The notes under the pieces were generated by a model that did not search any database, was not told the DNA's origin, and saw only the letters and a list, made by a program, of their open reading frames with translations. From assembly GCF_000315485.1 (NCBI RefSeq), contig NZ_JH992944.1, forward strand, positions 273,781-337,780: a stretch of DNA of 64,000 nt, in the 5' to 3' direction. Origin of the DNA: Bacteroides oleiciplenus YIT 12058 (lineage in GTDB: Bacteria; Bacteroidota; Bacteroidia; Bacteroidales; Bacteroidaceae). Every line of letters starts with the position of its first letter. The stretch's first letter is position 1. A program made the position numbers and the translations under genes. Shown here piece by piece: positions 23,709 through 32,158 of this stretch.

Positions 23709-24845
23709 TCATTTCCGTAGCAGGCGCACCATCTCTTGCGCCGCATGCCTCGGAGCCCCTGCATCGCCCAAACGGGATGCCATGTATTCGTATCCGTCAA
23801 GCATCTGCTGCCGATACTCCTTATTATATAAGATACGTTCCAGCTCGGCACGGACCTGTTCAACAGTCATCGTATCGGCAACCAGTTCTTTGACTACTTC
23901 ACGATTGGCTATAAGATTCACGAGAGAGATGTACTTCACAGCCAATATATGCCGCCGCAAGAAAGAAATCACTTTTCCTATCGGCGTATGATAGCAAACT
24001 GCCTGCGGTACACGGAACAGGGCTGTCTCTAAGGTAGCGGTTCCCGAAGTTACCAATGCAGCCTCAGCCTGTTGCAACAAATGATAAGTCTTCCCGAAAA
24101 GGATTTTCACTTTTGCATCGCCTATATATTCCCGGTAATAATCGGGAGAAATGCCGGGAGCACCTGCCAACACCAGTTGATATTCCGGAAAAGCAGACGC
24201 TGCACGAAGCATATCAGGCAGATTATCTTTTATCTCCTGTTTGCGGCTTCCCGCCAACAAAGCTATAATCGGCTTAGACTCCAGCTTATTCTCAAAGATA
24301 AAGTCATCGCGCGTTTCGAAATGTTCTGTACAGAAGGCGGTCACCTCATCCACTGTAGGATTGCCTACATAATGTATCGGATACTGATGCTTGCCCTCAA
24401 AAAATTCGACCTCAAAGGGCAGAATGGAGAATAATTCATCAACATCCCGTTTGATATTCTTGATGCGGTATTCTTTCCAGGCCCATATCTTCGGAGAGAT
24501 ATAGTAATAGACGGGAATTTGTGTCCTGGCATGCAGAAACTTGGCTATATTCAGGTTGAAACCCGGATAATCCACCAGTATCACTACATCCGGTTGCCAT
24601 GCCACAATGTCCTCTTTGCAGCGTTTCATATTAGCAAAGATAGTGCGCAGGTGCAGCAGTACCGGAACAAAACCCATATAGGCCAGTTCCTTATAATGCT
24701 TCACTATCGTACCTCCTACTGCCGCCATCAAGTCTCCCCCAAAGAAGCGGAACTCCGCCTGCGGGTCTTCAACCTTCAAAGCAGCCATCAGGTGAGATGC
24801 ATGCAGGTCACCGGAAGCTTCACCGACAATCAAGTAATACTTCAT
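23709..24845 (-). CDS. lpxB: Lipid-A-disaccharide synthase
   Basis: A 378-residue family GT19 glycosyltransferase that joins lipid X to UDP-2,3-diacylglucosamine to form the lipid A disaccharide. The start YYLIVGEASGDLHASHLMAAL is the family signature. FFGGDLM, YYISPKIWAWKEYRIKNIK and LLAGSRKQEI are further conserved blocks, and SGTATLETAL forms the nucleotide-sugar site. It is peripheral to the inner membrane. It follows surE, the usual order in Bacteroidales. Its start codon sits in a perfect hairpin (24841-24865). Confidence 0.96.
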   Translation of the reverse strand: MKYYLIVGEASGDLHASHLMAALKVEDPQAEFRFFGGDLMAAVGGTIVKHYKELAYMGFVPVLLHLRTIFANMKRCKEDIVAWQPDVVILVDYPGFNLNIAKFLHARTQIPVYYYISPKIWAWKEYRIKNIKRDVDELFSILPFEVEFFEGKHQYPIHYVGNPTVDEVTAFCTEHFETRDDFIFENKLESKPIIALLAGSRKQEIKDNLPDMLRAASAFPEYQLVLAGAPGISPDYYREYIGDAKVKILFGKTYHLLQQAEAALVTSGTATLETALFRVPQAVCYHTPIGKVISFLRRHILAVKYISLVNLIANREVVKELVADTMTVEQVRAELERILYNKEYRQQMLDGYEYMASRLGDAGAPRHAAQEMVRLLRK

Positions 24846-24865
24846 AAAATTGAGAATTTTATGAA
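24841..24865 (-). promoter_or_regulatory. Hairpin over the lpxB start codon
   Basis: TTCATAAAATT and AATTTTATGAA form an 11-bp perfect stem with a 3-base loop. The lpxB ATG (24843-24845) is within the stem, so the mRNA could hide its own start. Function is inferred only from the fold. Confidence 0.4.
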
Positions 24866-24955
24866 ATTAAAAATTGAAAATTAAAAATTAAAAAAGAGCT
24901 GCGCTATTAACCTGCATAGCAATCTTCAATTTTTAATTTTTAATTCTTAATTTCC
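24862..24955. repeat. AT-rich imperfect inverted repeat between surE and lpxB
   Basis: Runs of AAATTAAAAATT type on the left and AATTTTTAATTTTT on the right flank a central GC-richer patch (24896-24920). It can fold into a long AU hairpin in the surE-lpxB transcript. No gene lies in it. Confidence 0.5.
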
Positions 24956-25720
24956 TTCGAACCAAGTCTTCAGTTCGTCAATAAGTTCGTAAGCCGTAAC
25001 ATCGACTTTAGTTGGGGTGACGGCTACATATCCGTTGTCGAGTGCCCAATGGTCGTTCTTCTCATTATCCGGATCTGTATTCTGGAACTCGCCAGTCAAC
25101 CAATAGTAATGAGTATCACCGCGGTGTGCAAAGTTTTCCCATTCATTCGTCCATTGTCCTTTGGACTGCTCGCAAATTTTCACACCTTTCAGTTCTTTCG
25201 TGTCGGGGAAATTCACATTGAGACAAGTCAACGATGGCAATCCTTTTTCCAAAACCTGACGGGCTATTTCGCGGATATAAGGGCCGGACGGTTCAAAGTC
25301 CGCATTCGGTTCGTGACTGCAAAGAGAGAAACCGATGGAAGGCACACCTTTGAGGCAACCCTCGATCACCACTCCCATCGTACCGGAATAATGCACATTC
25401 ACAGCAGAGTTATCTCCGTGATTGATACCGCCGACTACCAAATCGGGTTTACGGTCGAGCACCGTATGAAAGGCAAGTTTTATGCAATCAACCGGGCTAC
25501 CGGAACATTTATAAACAGTCAGTCCCACATCTTTGCGCACCAGTTGGTAATGAATCGGTTCGGTCACAGTCAGCGCACTTGCGTTACCCGAACGAGGCGC
25601 ATCCGGCGCCATTACCACAATTTCCCCCAGCGGACGGAGGAACTTTATCAACTCACTAATACCTTTCGCAATGATGCCGTCATCATTGGAAATTAATATC
25701 AAAGGTCTCTGATTTTCCAT
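24947..25720 (-). CDS. surE: 5'/3'-nucleotidase SurE
   Basis: A 257-residue metal-dependent phosphatase acting on nucleoside monophosphates. The SNDDG motif at the N-terminus (metal-binding Asp pair), SGNASALT, GGINHGDN and HYSGTMGVVIEG match SurE. The frame extends to 25753, but the promoter -7 element at 25741-25748 lies inside that extension. The start is therefore ATG 25720 (MENQRP), with 25726 also possible. It heads the surE-lpxB unit. Confidence 0.94.
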   Translation of the reverse strand: MENQRPLILISNDDGIIAKGISELIKFLRPLGEIVVMAPDAPRSGNASALTVTEPIHYQLVRKDVGLTVYKCSGSPVDCIKLAFHTVLDRKPDLVVGGINHGDNSAVNVHYSGTMGVVIEGCLKGVPSIGFSLCSHEPNADFEPSGPYIREIARQVLEKGLPSLTCLNVNFPDTKELKGVKICEQSKGQWTNEWENFAHRGDTHYYWLTGEFQNTDPDNEKNDHWALDNGYVAVTPTKVDVTAYELIDELKTWFEGN

Positions 25721-25740
25721 ATTCATCTTTATTTTCAGTG

Positions 25741-25748
25741 CAAAAGTA
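25741..25748 (-). promoter_or_regulatory. -7 element of surE promoter
   Basis: TACTTTTG on the minus strand matches TAnnTTTG, about 20 bases before the surE start. No good TTTG lies at -33. Confidence 0.5.
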
Positions 25749-25882
25749 GGCAAAAAGGAAGAAATTACGTACTTTTATGACCTACAAAAAATTACAATAG
25801 AAGGATTTATCATTTATGAGCAGCTATCCATTGGAGCCGCCATTTCCAGTATAACTGGAAGTTAGGAGTATTCCTGATACTA

Positions 25883-26548
25883 TTGTTCGGGATACCACGT
25901 TTTATAATCGTACTGGAATCTTACGTGACCAGAAGTTACAGCATCGTCATGCTTGTTTTCCTATGCATGTGGTTCGCTCCGTTCATCCTCCTCACAAAAT
26001 ACGGGCGGAAAGGCATAGGAATTAAACGACCTTCACAGTGGTGGCGACCGATTGTCTCCTTTATAATCGGAGGACTCAGTTGCTTCATCATATTCGGCCT
26101 GTTCCTTTTTCTCTTTGATAAATCAATAGAAAACGCATTTGTATATATCGGAGGAAACAACCCCGGCAGTAGCATTACCGGGGATGAGAAATCACTCTAT
26201 TTTTGGATAGCCGTCATCCCGAGTATGATATTCAGCCCGATAGGTGAAGAATTTTTATACAGGGGTATCATTCACGGCAGTTTTGTTCCCAAGTTCGGAG
26301 AGATGAAAGCTTCTGTCTTCGATTCTTTGGCTTTTGCACTCACCCATATCGCCCATTTCGGAATCATTTATACGCTGGGGACATGGCAGTTTCTCCCTAT
26401 TCCTGCTGCGCTTTGGGTTGCATCGATGTTCTTAGTCAGCCAAGTATTTTTCAGATGCAAGCTATTTTGCAGTTCTATCTGGGGAGCGGTTGCAGCTCAC
26501 TCGGGATTTAACTTCGTGATGATGTATGGCATCTTCTATTTACTATAA
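25883..26548 (+). CDS. CPBP-family intramembrane metalloprotease, with unclear or frameshifted start
   Basis: At least 221 residues with about six hydrophobic segments. The CPBP (Abi) glutamic protease motifs are present: GEEFLYRG (EExxxR), FALTHIAHFG and AAHSGFN. The family processes prenylated proteins in eukaryotes; its bacterial role is unclear. The first start codon in frame is TTG at 25883, yet coding-like sequence continues upstream to 25820 (AAIHWSRHFQYNWKLGVF). The only nearby ATG (25816) is out of frame by one base, so a one-base indel at the 5' end or a non-standard start is likely. Confidence 0.75.
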   Translation: MFGIPRFIIVLESYVTRSYSIVMLVFLCMWFAPFILLTKYGRKGIGIKRPSQWWRPIVSFIIGGLSCFIIFGLFLFLFDKSIENAFVYIGGNNPGSSITGDEKSLYFWIAVIPSMIFSPIGEEFLYRGIIHGSFVPKFGEMKASVFDSLAFALTHIAHFGIIYTLGTWQFLPIPAALWVASMFLVSQVFFRCKLFCSSIWGAVAAHSGFNFVMMYGIFYLL

Positions 26549-26565
26549 GAAAGCTCTTTTAGTTA

Positions 26566-27057
26566 TTATTCCTCATGGTTCCCGTCTTCTCCGCCCGTCG
26601 CACTCAACACGATGTTGCGTGCCACATGGGCTTCGTTTCCGGCAGCATCCGTGCAATACACCATCAGGTGATAGTCTCCCGGAGTAGCATTAGCCGGTAT
26701 CAGAATATCATGGTGGTGGATATGCGCCGTCTTCTGCTCCGATACATCAAATGCGCGATTAAAGGCAAAGTCTACGGTAGTTTCAGCCGCCCTGGTATCA
26801 TGCGAATGATGGTCGAAGTTGCTATGAATCTCTATTTTATAAGATTTCAGCATCACATCGTCCGACAAGTCCATCTCAAAATGCACACCATGCTCACTGC
26901 CTATCGCCAAAGTCTGTCCTTCGGTTGGTGATTTCAGGTCTATCACAGGTTTAGTCGTATCATTCAGCGGATTATCACTGTCGCTGCAAGCAGTAAACAC
27001 AGAAGTTGCCATCACTAAAAGGGAAATAATAATCGGGAAATAAAGTCTTGTTTTCAT
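26566..27057 (-). CDS. DUF4625 lipoprotein, last gene of a metal-uptake-like operon
   Basis: A 163-residue lipoprotein with lipobox VFTAC, then a DUF4625 domain of immunoglobulin-like beta sandwich type (KPVIDLKSPTEGQTL to YCTDAAGNEAHVARNI). The middle is rich in His (NFDHHSHD, TAHIHHHD), which fits metal binding. Its ATG overlaps the stop of the TonB receptor gene by 4 bases, so the two are translationally coupled. It is probably an outer-membrane partner of that receptor. Confidence 0.8.
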   Translation of the reverse strand: MKTRLYFPIIISLLVMATSVFTACSDSDNPLNDTTKPVIDLKSPTEGQTLAIGSEHGVHFEMDLSDDVMLKSYKIEIHSNFDHHSHDTRAAETTVDFAFNRAFDVSEQKTAHIHHHDILIPANATPGDYHLMVYCTDAAGNEAHVARNIVLSATGGEDGNHEE

Positions 27058-29213
27058 TTGAATAGTTTTTTAAATGGTACTTTAATTAATAATTGGAAGT
27101 TTCGTCCCGGCTCGGGAATCTCCACTTTCCGGTAAAAGCTGAGATGATTGTAATAGCGCGTATTAAACAGATTCCGGACAGTCAGAGTTATCTCCACCTC
27201 TGTTCCGGCAACGGGCAAATCAAGAGAACCGCCGAGGTGAAACAGATTTGCACCCGGTGTACGGTCTTCATTACGGTCCACCCGGTCCTGTTTGGCTATG
27301 CTCTGCCACTCGGCATAGAGCATATACCGCTTCTTTTGCCAGGTCAGCGTATTATGCAATACAGCAGGCGGAGAGAAGCTCAAAGGGATATGTTCGTCAC
27401 AATTATAAGTATAGACATACTCGCCGGAAACACGATAACTGAGAGCTGGCAGAATACTGAATTCCGCACTCGCCTCCGCCCCTGCAAACAATGCCTCTGT
27501 CTGCGTATAACGGTAAATCTGTCCCGTATGCGGCAGCACAGACCAGTCCCCCGTGGGGCGTAGAAAGATGTAATTGCTGAACCAGTTGACAAAAGGAGAA
27601 ACATATAGGGACAATCGCCCGTACTTCAACTGATAAGAAGCATCCATCTGCCAGCCTTGCTCGGAAGACAGAGAAGCATCTCCCTGTTCGTGCCGGAAGG
27701 TGCCATGATGCACACCGTTAGAAGCCAGTTCATTAGCCCCCGGCAGACGAAAACTCCGCCCGACATTCACTTTAAGCAGATGTCGAGCTGAAGGCGTCCA
27801 GACCAACCCTAATGACAATGAATAGTCACCAAAGTTCCGGTTCACCCGGCGGCTGTTCCAGCGATAGAGTTCTACATGTTCCGCATCATATCCCTGCTCC
27901 TGCAAGTAAGTCGCCAGATAAGGGTCGTCATGGGCAAAGACACGCATACGGCCATAGTCATAACGCACTCCCCCACTGACGGAAAGCCGGTTATCAGGAC
28001 GATACATCGTAAGCCAAGATACCCCGGTAGTAAAGCGTTCATACTCCGGCAACAGGAAAGAATAACCGGAAATCGTATTCCGCTGAAACTGAGAGTCCCA
28101 CCCCATCCGGTGCTCCCAGGAAGAAGAACCGACCAGAAGCCCCTTTGCCGAGAAGCTGAAAGTGTTCAGATTGAAACCCAATTCCCTGTCCGGATCTGTT
28201 TTCGGCAAAGGCTGACTGCCATAATGAGTATGAAACGCACTCCATTCTTCACGGTGATTGTTCTGATAGCCCATATCACCCGACAGAACGAACGTCTTCC
28301 AAGTATATTGTTGATGCGTGGTCACTTTCAGATGATTCACCTGACTATAAGGAAGTTCTATATTCCGGCTGTCCCCGTCATCTTCCAGACGCGACAAGTC
28401 GGGCACACCGTGCGTCCCCGGAAAGAAACCTGTCTTTTGAAATACATTGGAGACGACAAAGTTAGACTTATATCCCTCCTTCTGATATTGGGTGAAGAAA
28501 TTGATATTCCGCTCCCACCCTGCCGTGTTCTTCAACCGCCGACCATAGACAGGCATCTTCTGGGTAAGGTAAACGATGGTATCCGTTGGAATGCGGTAAT
28601 CCCCGAAATGCTGTTCCGAGTAACGCAGCCTCGTGTACCAGGCATTCTTCTTAATCCCCAGCATCAACGAAGCCCCCACAGTCCCATTGACTGACTTTCC
28701 CAGAAGCGTCACGTCACCGAACAGCATATTCTCCACCGGAACCTGCACGGGGGCAATGTCAATCACTCCGCCCATGGCATCGCTGCCGTAAAGCAGTGAA
28801 GCGGGGCCTTTTATCACATTCACGGCATCCACATTGAAGGCGTCCAGTTCCAGACCATGGTCTGCACCCCACTGCTGACCTTCCTGTTTGATGCCATTCT
28901 CCAATACAGCCACCCGGTTGAAGCCCATACCGCGAATCATTGGTTTGGAGAACCCCGAACCAATATCCATAGCCTGCACTCCGGGAATATTTTCTATCGC
29001 CTGCATGAAGTTACCTGTGAAATGTTTCCGCAGAAAGTTCCGGCCAGCCACTTCGAGCGTGAGTGTAGTCTTCTTGTTCTGAAGTTGTTGATAGTTTTCC
29101 GCTACCACCACTTCGGGCAATGCTACACTACGGACTGAATCGGAATGCTGCGCCTGGGCGGAAAGAGCTATGCACAATAGCCCTAACACGCCCGGAATAA
29201 TTCCTATACGCAT
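27054..29213 (-). CDS. TonB-dependent outer membrane receptor, probably for metal
   Basis: A 719-residue receptor with signal peptide (ends SAQAQ, about 22). The plug domain is at about 30-150 (NIPGVQAMDIGSGFSKPMIRGMG, VIKGPASLLYGSDAMGG). A 22-strand type barrel follows, ending with RNLFNTRYYNHLSFYR and a terminal KKLFK. It lacks the N-terminal carboxypeptidase-regulatory-like domain of SusC proteins and has no SusD partner, so glycan uptake is unlikely. The His-rich neighbours on both sides suggest zinc or another transition metal as cargo; a ZnuD-like role is inference. Confidence 0.9.
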   Translation of the reverse strand: MRIGIIPGVLGLLCIALSAQAQHSDSVRSVALPEVVVAENYQQLQNKKTTLTLEVAGRNFLRKHFTGNFMQAIENIPGVQAMDIGSGFSKPMIRGMGFNRVAVLENGIKQEGQQWGADHGLELDAFNVDAVNVIKGPASLLYGSDAMGGVIDIAPVQVPVENMLFGDVTLLGKSVNGTVGASLMLGIKKNAWYTRLRYSEQHFGDYRIPTDTIVYLTQKMPVYGRRLKNTAGWERNINFFTQYQKEGYKSNFVVSNVFQKTGFFPGTHGVPDLSRLEDDGDSRNIELPYSQVNHLKVTTHQQYTWKTFVLSGDMGYQNNHREEWSAFHTHYGSQPLPKTDPDRELGFNLNTFSFSAKGLLVGSSSWEHRMGWDSQFQRNTISGYSFLLPEYERFTTGVSWLTMYRPDNRLSVSGGVRYDYGRMRVFAHDDPYLATYLQEQGYDAEHVELYRWNSRRVNRNFGDYSLSLGLVWTPSARHLLKVNVGRSFRLPGANELASNGVHHGTFRHEQGDASLSSEQGWQMDASYQLKYGRLSLYVSPFVNWFSNYIFLRPTGDWSVLPHTGQIYRYTQTEALFAGAEASAEFSILPALSYRVSGEYVYTYNCDEHIPLSFSPPAVLHNTLTWQKKRYMLYAEWQSIAKQDRVDRNEDRTPGANLFHLGGSLDLPVAGTEVEITLTVRNLFNTRYYNHLSFYRKVEIPEPGRNFQLLIKVPFKKLFK

Positions 29214-29299
29214 TGATTACAATCTTTTTAGAATAAAACAATGAGGGGGACAAGCCCTTCAAGAACCTGCCTCCGCATAAACCAAAAAAAACGGTGTAA

Positions 29300-29623
29300 T
29301 CAAGCTGTGGGAGGGCCACGCAAATAATGTGAATAAGACAGTACATAAACCGTCTTATCCTGATAAACAACCTGCTCAAAAGATAGGAGCGTTAGTACAC
29401 AATGGAAGTCGACCGACTGCGCTTCCGTGAAAAGGGAAAGAGAGAACTGGCAAATGGCACAATCATCGGACGAATGGCGCGGATGATCGGCATGGGAGCA
29501 GGAAACAGAATGTTCGCCCTCATGGTGATGAAAAGCTTTCACCACGAAGAACGGCATGAGCGACAGAATCAGCACCCACGCCACAACAACTCTCTTCTTC
29601 CTACTACTATTCACTTCTCTCAC
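29300..29623 (-). CDS. Small His/Cys-rich membrane or secreted protein, first gene of metal operon
   Basis: About 107 residues: a hydrophobic segment (VVVAWVLILSLMPFFVV) followed by AFHHHEGEH, SCSHADHPRHSSDDCAICQF and a shorter C-terminal part. The dense His and Cys pattern with CAIC suggests metal binding, as in DUF2946-like proteins found near metal receptors. No ATG exists in frame; the promoter at 29645-29676 rules out the TTG at 29662 and leaves GTG 29623 or 29614. It is 86 bases from the TonB receptor gene and likely in one transcript. Confidence 0.65.
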   Translation of the reverse strand: MREVNSSRKKRVVVAWVLILSLMPFFVVKAFHHHEGEHSVSCSHADHPRHSSDDCAICQFSLSLFTEAQSVDFHCVLTLLSFEQVVYQDKTVYVLSYSHYLRGPPTA

Positions 29624-29644
29624 AGATATTTTCTGAATGCGCTG

Positions 29645-29676
29645 CGAAGATATGCATCGCAAACCAAATACACAAA
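29645..29676 (-). promoter_or_regulatory. Promoter of the metal operon
   Basis: TTTG (29673-29676), N20, TATCTTCG (29645-29652) on the minus strand; one mismatch to TAnnTTTG. It ends 22 bases before the GTG start. Confidence 0.5.
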
Positions 29677-29969
29677 CTACAGCACTTAATATGTGTTACC
29701 ATTTGTTGTTTTACCCAGATATAGGTATAAGTTTCCGCACCGCTACTTTTATTCCTTTTTCCTGCGACGGCTAAGAAAAATCATAGTAGATACTTATTCT
29801 TTCCACCACAGTGGAAAGAATAGACGTCTGCATACAAAAGAACTAATCTCCGGAAGGAAAAACGATAGGAGTGCCTAAGAAAAGGGTTAGCGGTGGGGAG
29901 AGGAAATTCGTTTCTGCAGGGTTTTGAATGAAATGATGATTTACTGAGTATCTCAATTAATTAGGCGGA

Positions 29970-30119
29970 CTATCTTAACTCCCCTCCTCCAGTTGGAGGA
30001 GGGGTGCCCTTTAGGGCGGGGTGGTAGGTGAGAAAGAATTCCTTAGCCTTGTGATTTATAGGTATTTTATTGTTTCACCTACCACCTCCCCCCGTTGGGG
30101 TACTCCTCCTCCCGGGAGG
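29970..30119. repeat. Interrupted palindromic intergenic repeat, left part
   Basis: The gap 29663-30119 holds no gene. Its right part is one side of a large imperfect palindrome. CTATCTTAACTCCCC, a hairpin CCCCTCCTCC/GGAGGAGGGG (29981-30004), GCCC-TTTA-GGGC and GGTGGTAGGTGA are mirrored at 30074-30119 and continue after the IS element at 31800-31827 (AGGAGAATTGAGATAG). Without the IS, the whole repeat would be about 165 bp. GC-rich repeats of this kind occur between Bacteroides genes. The stretch 29663-29969 shows only a small TTCTTTCCACCACAGTGGAAAGAA hairpin-type motif near 29796-29820. Confidence 0.7.
30108..30119. repeat. Left target-site duplication of the IS element
   Basis: CCTCCCGGGAGG, itself a perfect palindrome, repeated at 31800-31811. 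It represents the duplicated target of insertion. Confidence 0.65.
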
Positions 30120-31799
30120 TTGTGTAAAAAGTAAGAATCAAGTGTTCTTTGACATATTGTATAAAAAGGATTTTATATCTTTGCTTTGATAACAATAGGA
30201 TTAATTTTATGGGCTATATTCAACCTTTTGATCGTAATCAACTGACTCTTCCCGAGTCTTTAGATTCTTATATCTCTTGTGAGAACCCTGTTCGTCTGAT
30301 TGATGTTTTTGTCGATCAGTTTATCAAATTGCACCCTGATTTTTCATCTTATAAAGGTAACAGTCCTACAGGCCGTTCGGCTTATAGCTTTGGTACTTTA
30401 CTCAAGCTGTATGTCTACGGCTATTTAAACAGTATCAGTTCTTCCCGTAAACTGGAGCGCGAGACTCTGCGTAATATGGAGTTGATCTGGCTTCTGGGTA
30501 ATCTCCATCCCGATCATAAGACTATTGCCGATTTCCGTTCCAAACAAACTTCGGGCATTCATGAATGTTGCCTTGATTTCCGCCGCTTTCTGGTCAGTTC
30601 CGGTTATATTTCAGGCAAATTGGTAGCTGTTGACGGCAGTAAAATCAAAGCCAATACCAATCGTGACGGTCTTACTTTAGATGGTATTAATCGACAGTTA
30701 GCCTTGTTGGATACCCGTTTAGAGAAGTATCTGCACCAGCTTAATGAAAATGATCTGGTGGAAACAGCCCAGGAACAATTATCCGAACTCTCGGACGATC
30801 TCGGTGTGGAGAGCTCCCTACTGGAAAAGATAGCCCATTTGAGCCAACAGGTTGAAGAACTTCAGGCGGAAAAACAGCGTATGCTGGATGAAGGTTCCAA
30901 AAGAAGCTTTCCCTCTGACCGCGAAGCTCGCCTGATGAAGACCCGCAACGGTTTTCTTCCGGCTTACAATGTCCAATCAGTGGTAGATTCCCAACATCAT
31001 CTGATAGGTGCCATGCAGGTTACCGACCACCCGAATGACTTTGAAGACCTTCAATCTTCGATTCATGCCATGCAGGAAGACCTTCAGGTAGAAGTAACCC
31101 AAGCCGTTGCCGACACCGGTTATGCCAATGAAGAACAGATCCTGGCCCTTGAAGAAGAAGGCAAAGTGATTGCCGTTCCTTTCAATGAAGGAGACCATTC
31201 TCCTAAAGAAGATCGGGAGCACGGAATCTTTTTTACCTATGATGCAGACAATGACTATTATATATGCTCCCAAGAAAAGATATTACCTATTAAAGACAGG
31301 CAAGTTCGTAAACATGGAAAGCTTTATAGAAAATATCAGGGAAGAGACTGCAAGGGTTGTCCCCTGATAAAGTTCTGCACCACATCGAAAAAAGGTCGGA
31401 TTATCTACCGAAGGGCAGATGCCGAACCCATAAGACAGTATATGAAGAAGTGTAAGGGGATGAAATACAAAGCGCTTATACATTTACGAAAAACATTGGT
31501 AGAACATCCCTTCGGAACTCTTAAATACTGGATGGGGCAAATACCACTCCTACTCAGAGGAAAGGAAAAGGTACAGGCTGAAATAGATTTGTACGCAACA
31601 TGCTATAACCTAAGAAGGGTGACTAACATTCAAAGCATACAGGTACTATTGCAACAAGTCCACTATTGGGGTATTAAGTATACCTAATAGCGGTCATTTG
31701 CCAAAGGACAACAATAGAAATTCCAAAATAAAGAGATAAAGAGCATTTCCTTTTTAATACAAAATGTCAAAGAACACTTGATTCTTACTTTTTACACAA
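30120..31799 (+). mobile_element. Intact IS1182-family insertion sequence, 1680 bp
   Basis: It is bounded by perfect 36-bp inverted repeats (30120-30155 and 31764-31799, starting TTGTGTAAAAAGTAAG) and flanked by a 12-bp direct repeat of a palindrome. It carries one transposase gene with its own -7 element (TATCTTTG, 30176-30183). Gene and ends are undamaged, so it may be active. It sits between the metal operon promoter region and parA, and both neighbouring genes keep their own promoters. Confidence 0.92.
30209..31687 (+). CDS. IS1182-family transposase
   Basis: A 492-residue DDE transposase. The N-terminal domain (QPFDRNQLTLPESLDSYI, HPDHKTIADFR) is the DUF772 type used by IS1182/IS5-like elements. 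Acidic residues lie in AVDGSKIKANTN and AVADTGYAN, with a final Glu in LVEHPFGTLKYWMG. A Cys cluster (CKGCPLIKFC) lies between them. ATG 30209 is chosen since the upstream in-frame extension would cover the -7 element. The frame is full length with no stops. Confidence 0.93.
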   Translation: MGYIQPFDRNQLTLPESLDSYISCENPVRLIDVFVDQFIKLHPDFSSYKGNSPTGRSAYSFGTLLKLYVYGYLNSISSSRKLERETLRNMELIWLLGNLHPDHKTIADFRSKQTSGIHECCLDFRRFLVSSGYISGKLVAVDGSKIKANTNRDGLTLDGINRQLALLDTRLEKYLHQLNENDLVETAQEQLSELSDDLGVESSLLEKIAHLSQQVEELQAEKQRMLDEGSKRSFPSDREARLMKTRNGFLPAYNVQSVVDSQHHLIGAMQVTDHPNDFEDLQSSIHAMQEDLQVEVTQAVADTGYANEEQILALEEEGKVIAVPFNEGDHSPKEDREHGIFFTYDADNDYYICSQEKILPIKDRQVRKHGKLYRKYQGRDCKGCPLIKFCTTSKKGRIIYRRADAEPIRQYMKKCKGMKYKALIHLRKTLVEHPFGTLKYWMGQIPLLLRGKEKVQAEIDLYATCYNLRRVTNIQSIQVLLQQVHYWGIKYT

Positions 31800-31811
31800 C
31801 CTCCCGGGAGG
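31800..31811. repeat. Right target-site duplication of the IS element
   Basis: Second copy of CCTCCCGGGAGG. Joining it to the left copy restores the longer palindrome CTCCTCCTCCCGGGAGGAGG. Confidence 0.65.
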
Positions 31812-32158
31812 AGGAGAATTGAGATAGTGCTGTTTATCATTTGCCTCATTACTAATCATAAACGCTAATCACTTTTGTTCCTTTCTGCACAATTATGAAT
31901 TAGCCTCCCTCTCCCCACGTTTACAAATCTTAATCTTCTGCAAGCGAGACAAAAAAGATATTTCATTTCAAGATTATTACGTATATTTGCAAGCTAAACA
32001 AGAGAACGAAAAGCGCCACAACGGACCGGAGTGAAATAAAACAGCTTCGAGTTATTAACAAAATGGGCGACTTATCAACAGATTTTGCAATCTTTCTCTT
32101 TTTTAGTAGGCGCAATACGGAATTATCACTTATTTCGCTGCCAATAAACACTAAGAAT
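31812..32158. promoter_or_regulatory. Upstream region of parA
   Basis: About 350 bases without a gene. It has the end of the interrupted palindromic repeat (to about 31827) and an exact -7 element TATATTTG at 31982-31989, with no good -33. Transcription from it would give a leader of about 160 bases before parA. No parS-like palindrome was found here. Confidence 0.45.

Noticed and set aside
27054..29213. SusC-type glycan receptor of a polysaccharide utilisation locus
   Set aside because: No SusC-type N-terminal extension and no SusD gene; the neighbours are His-rich proteins.
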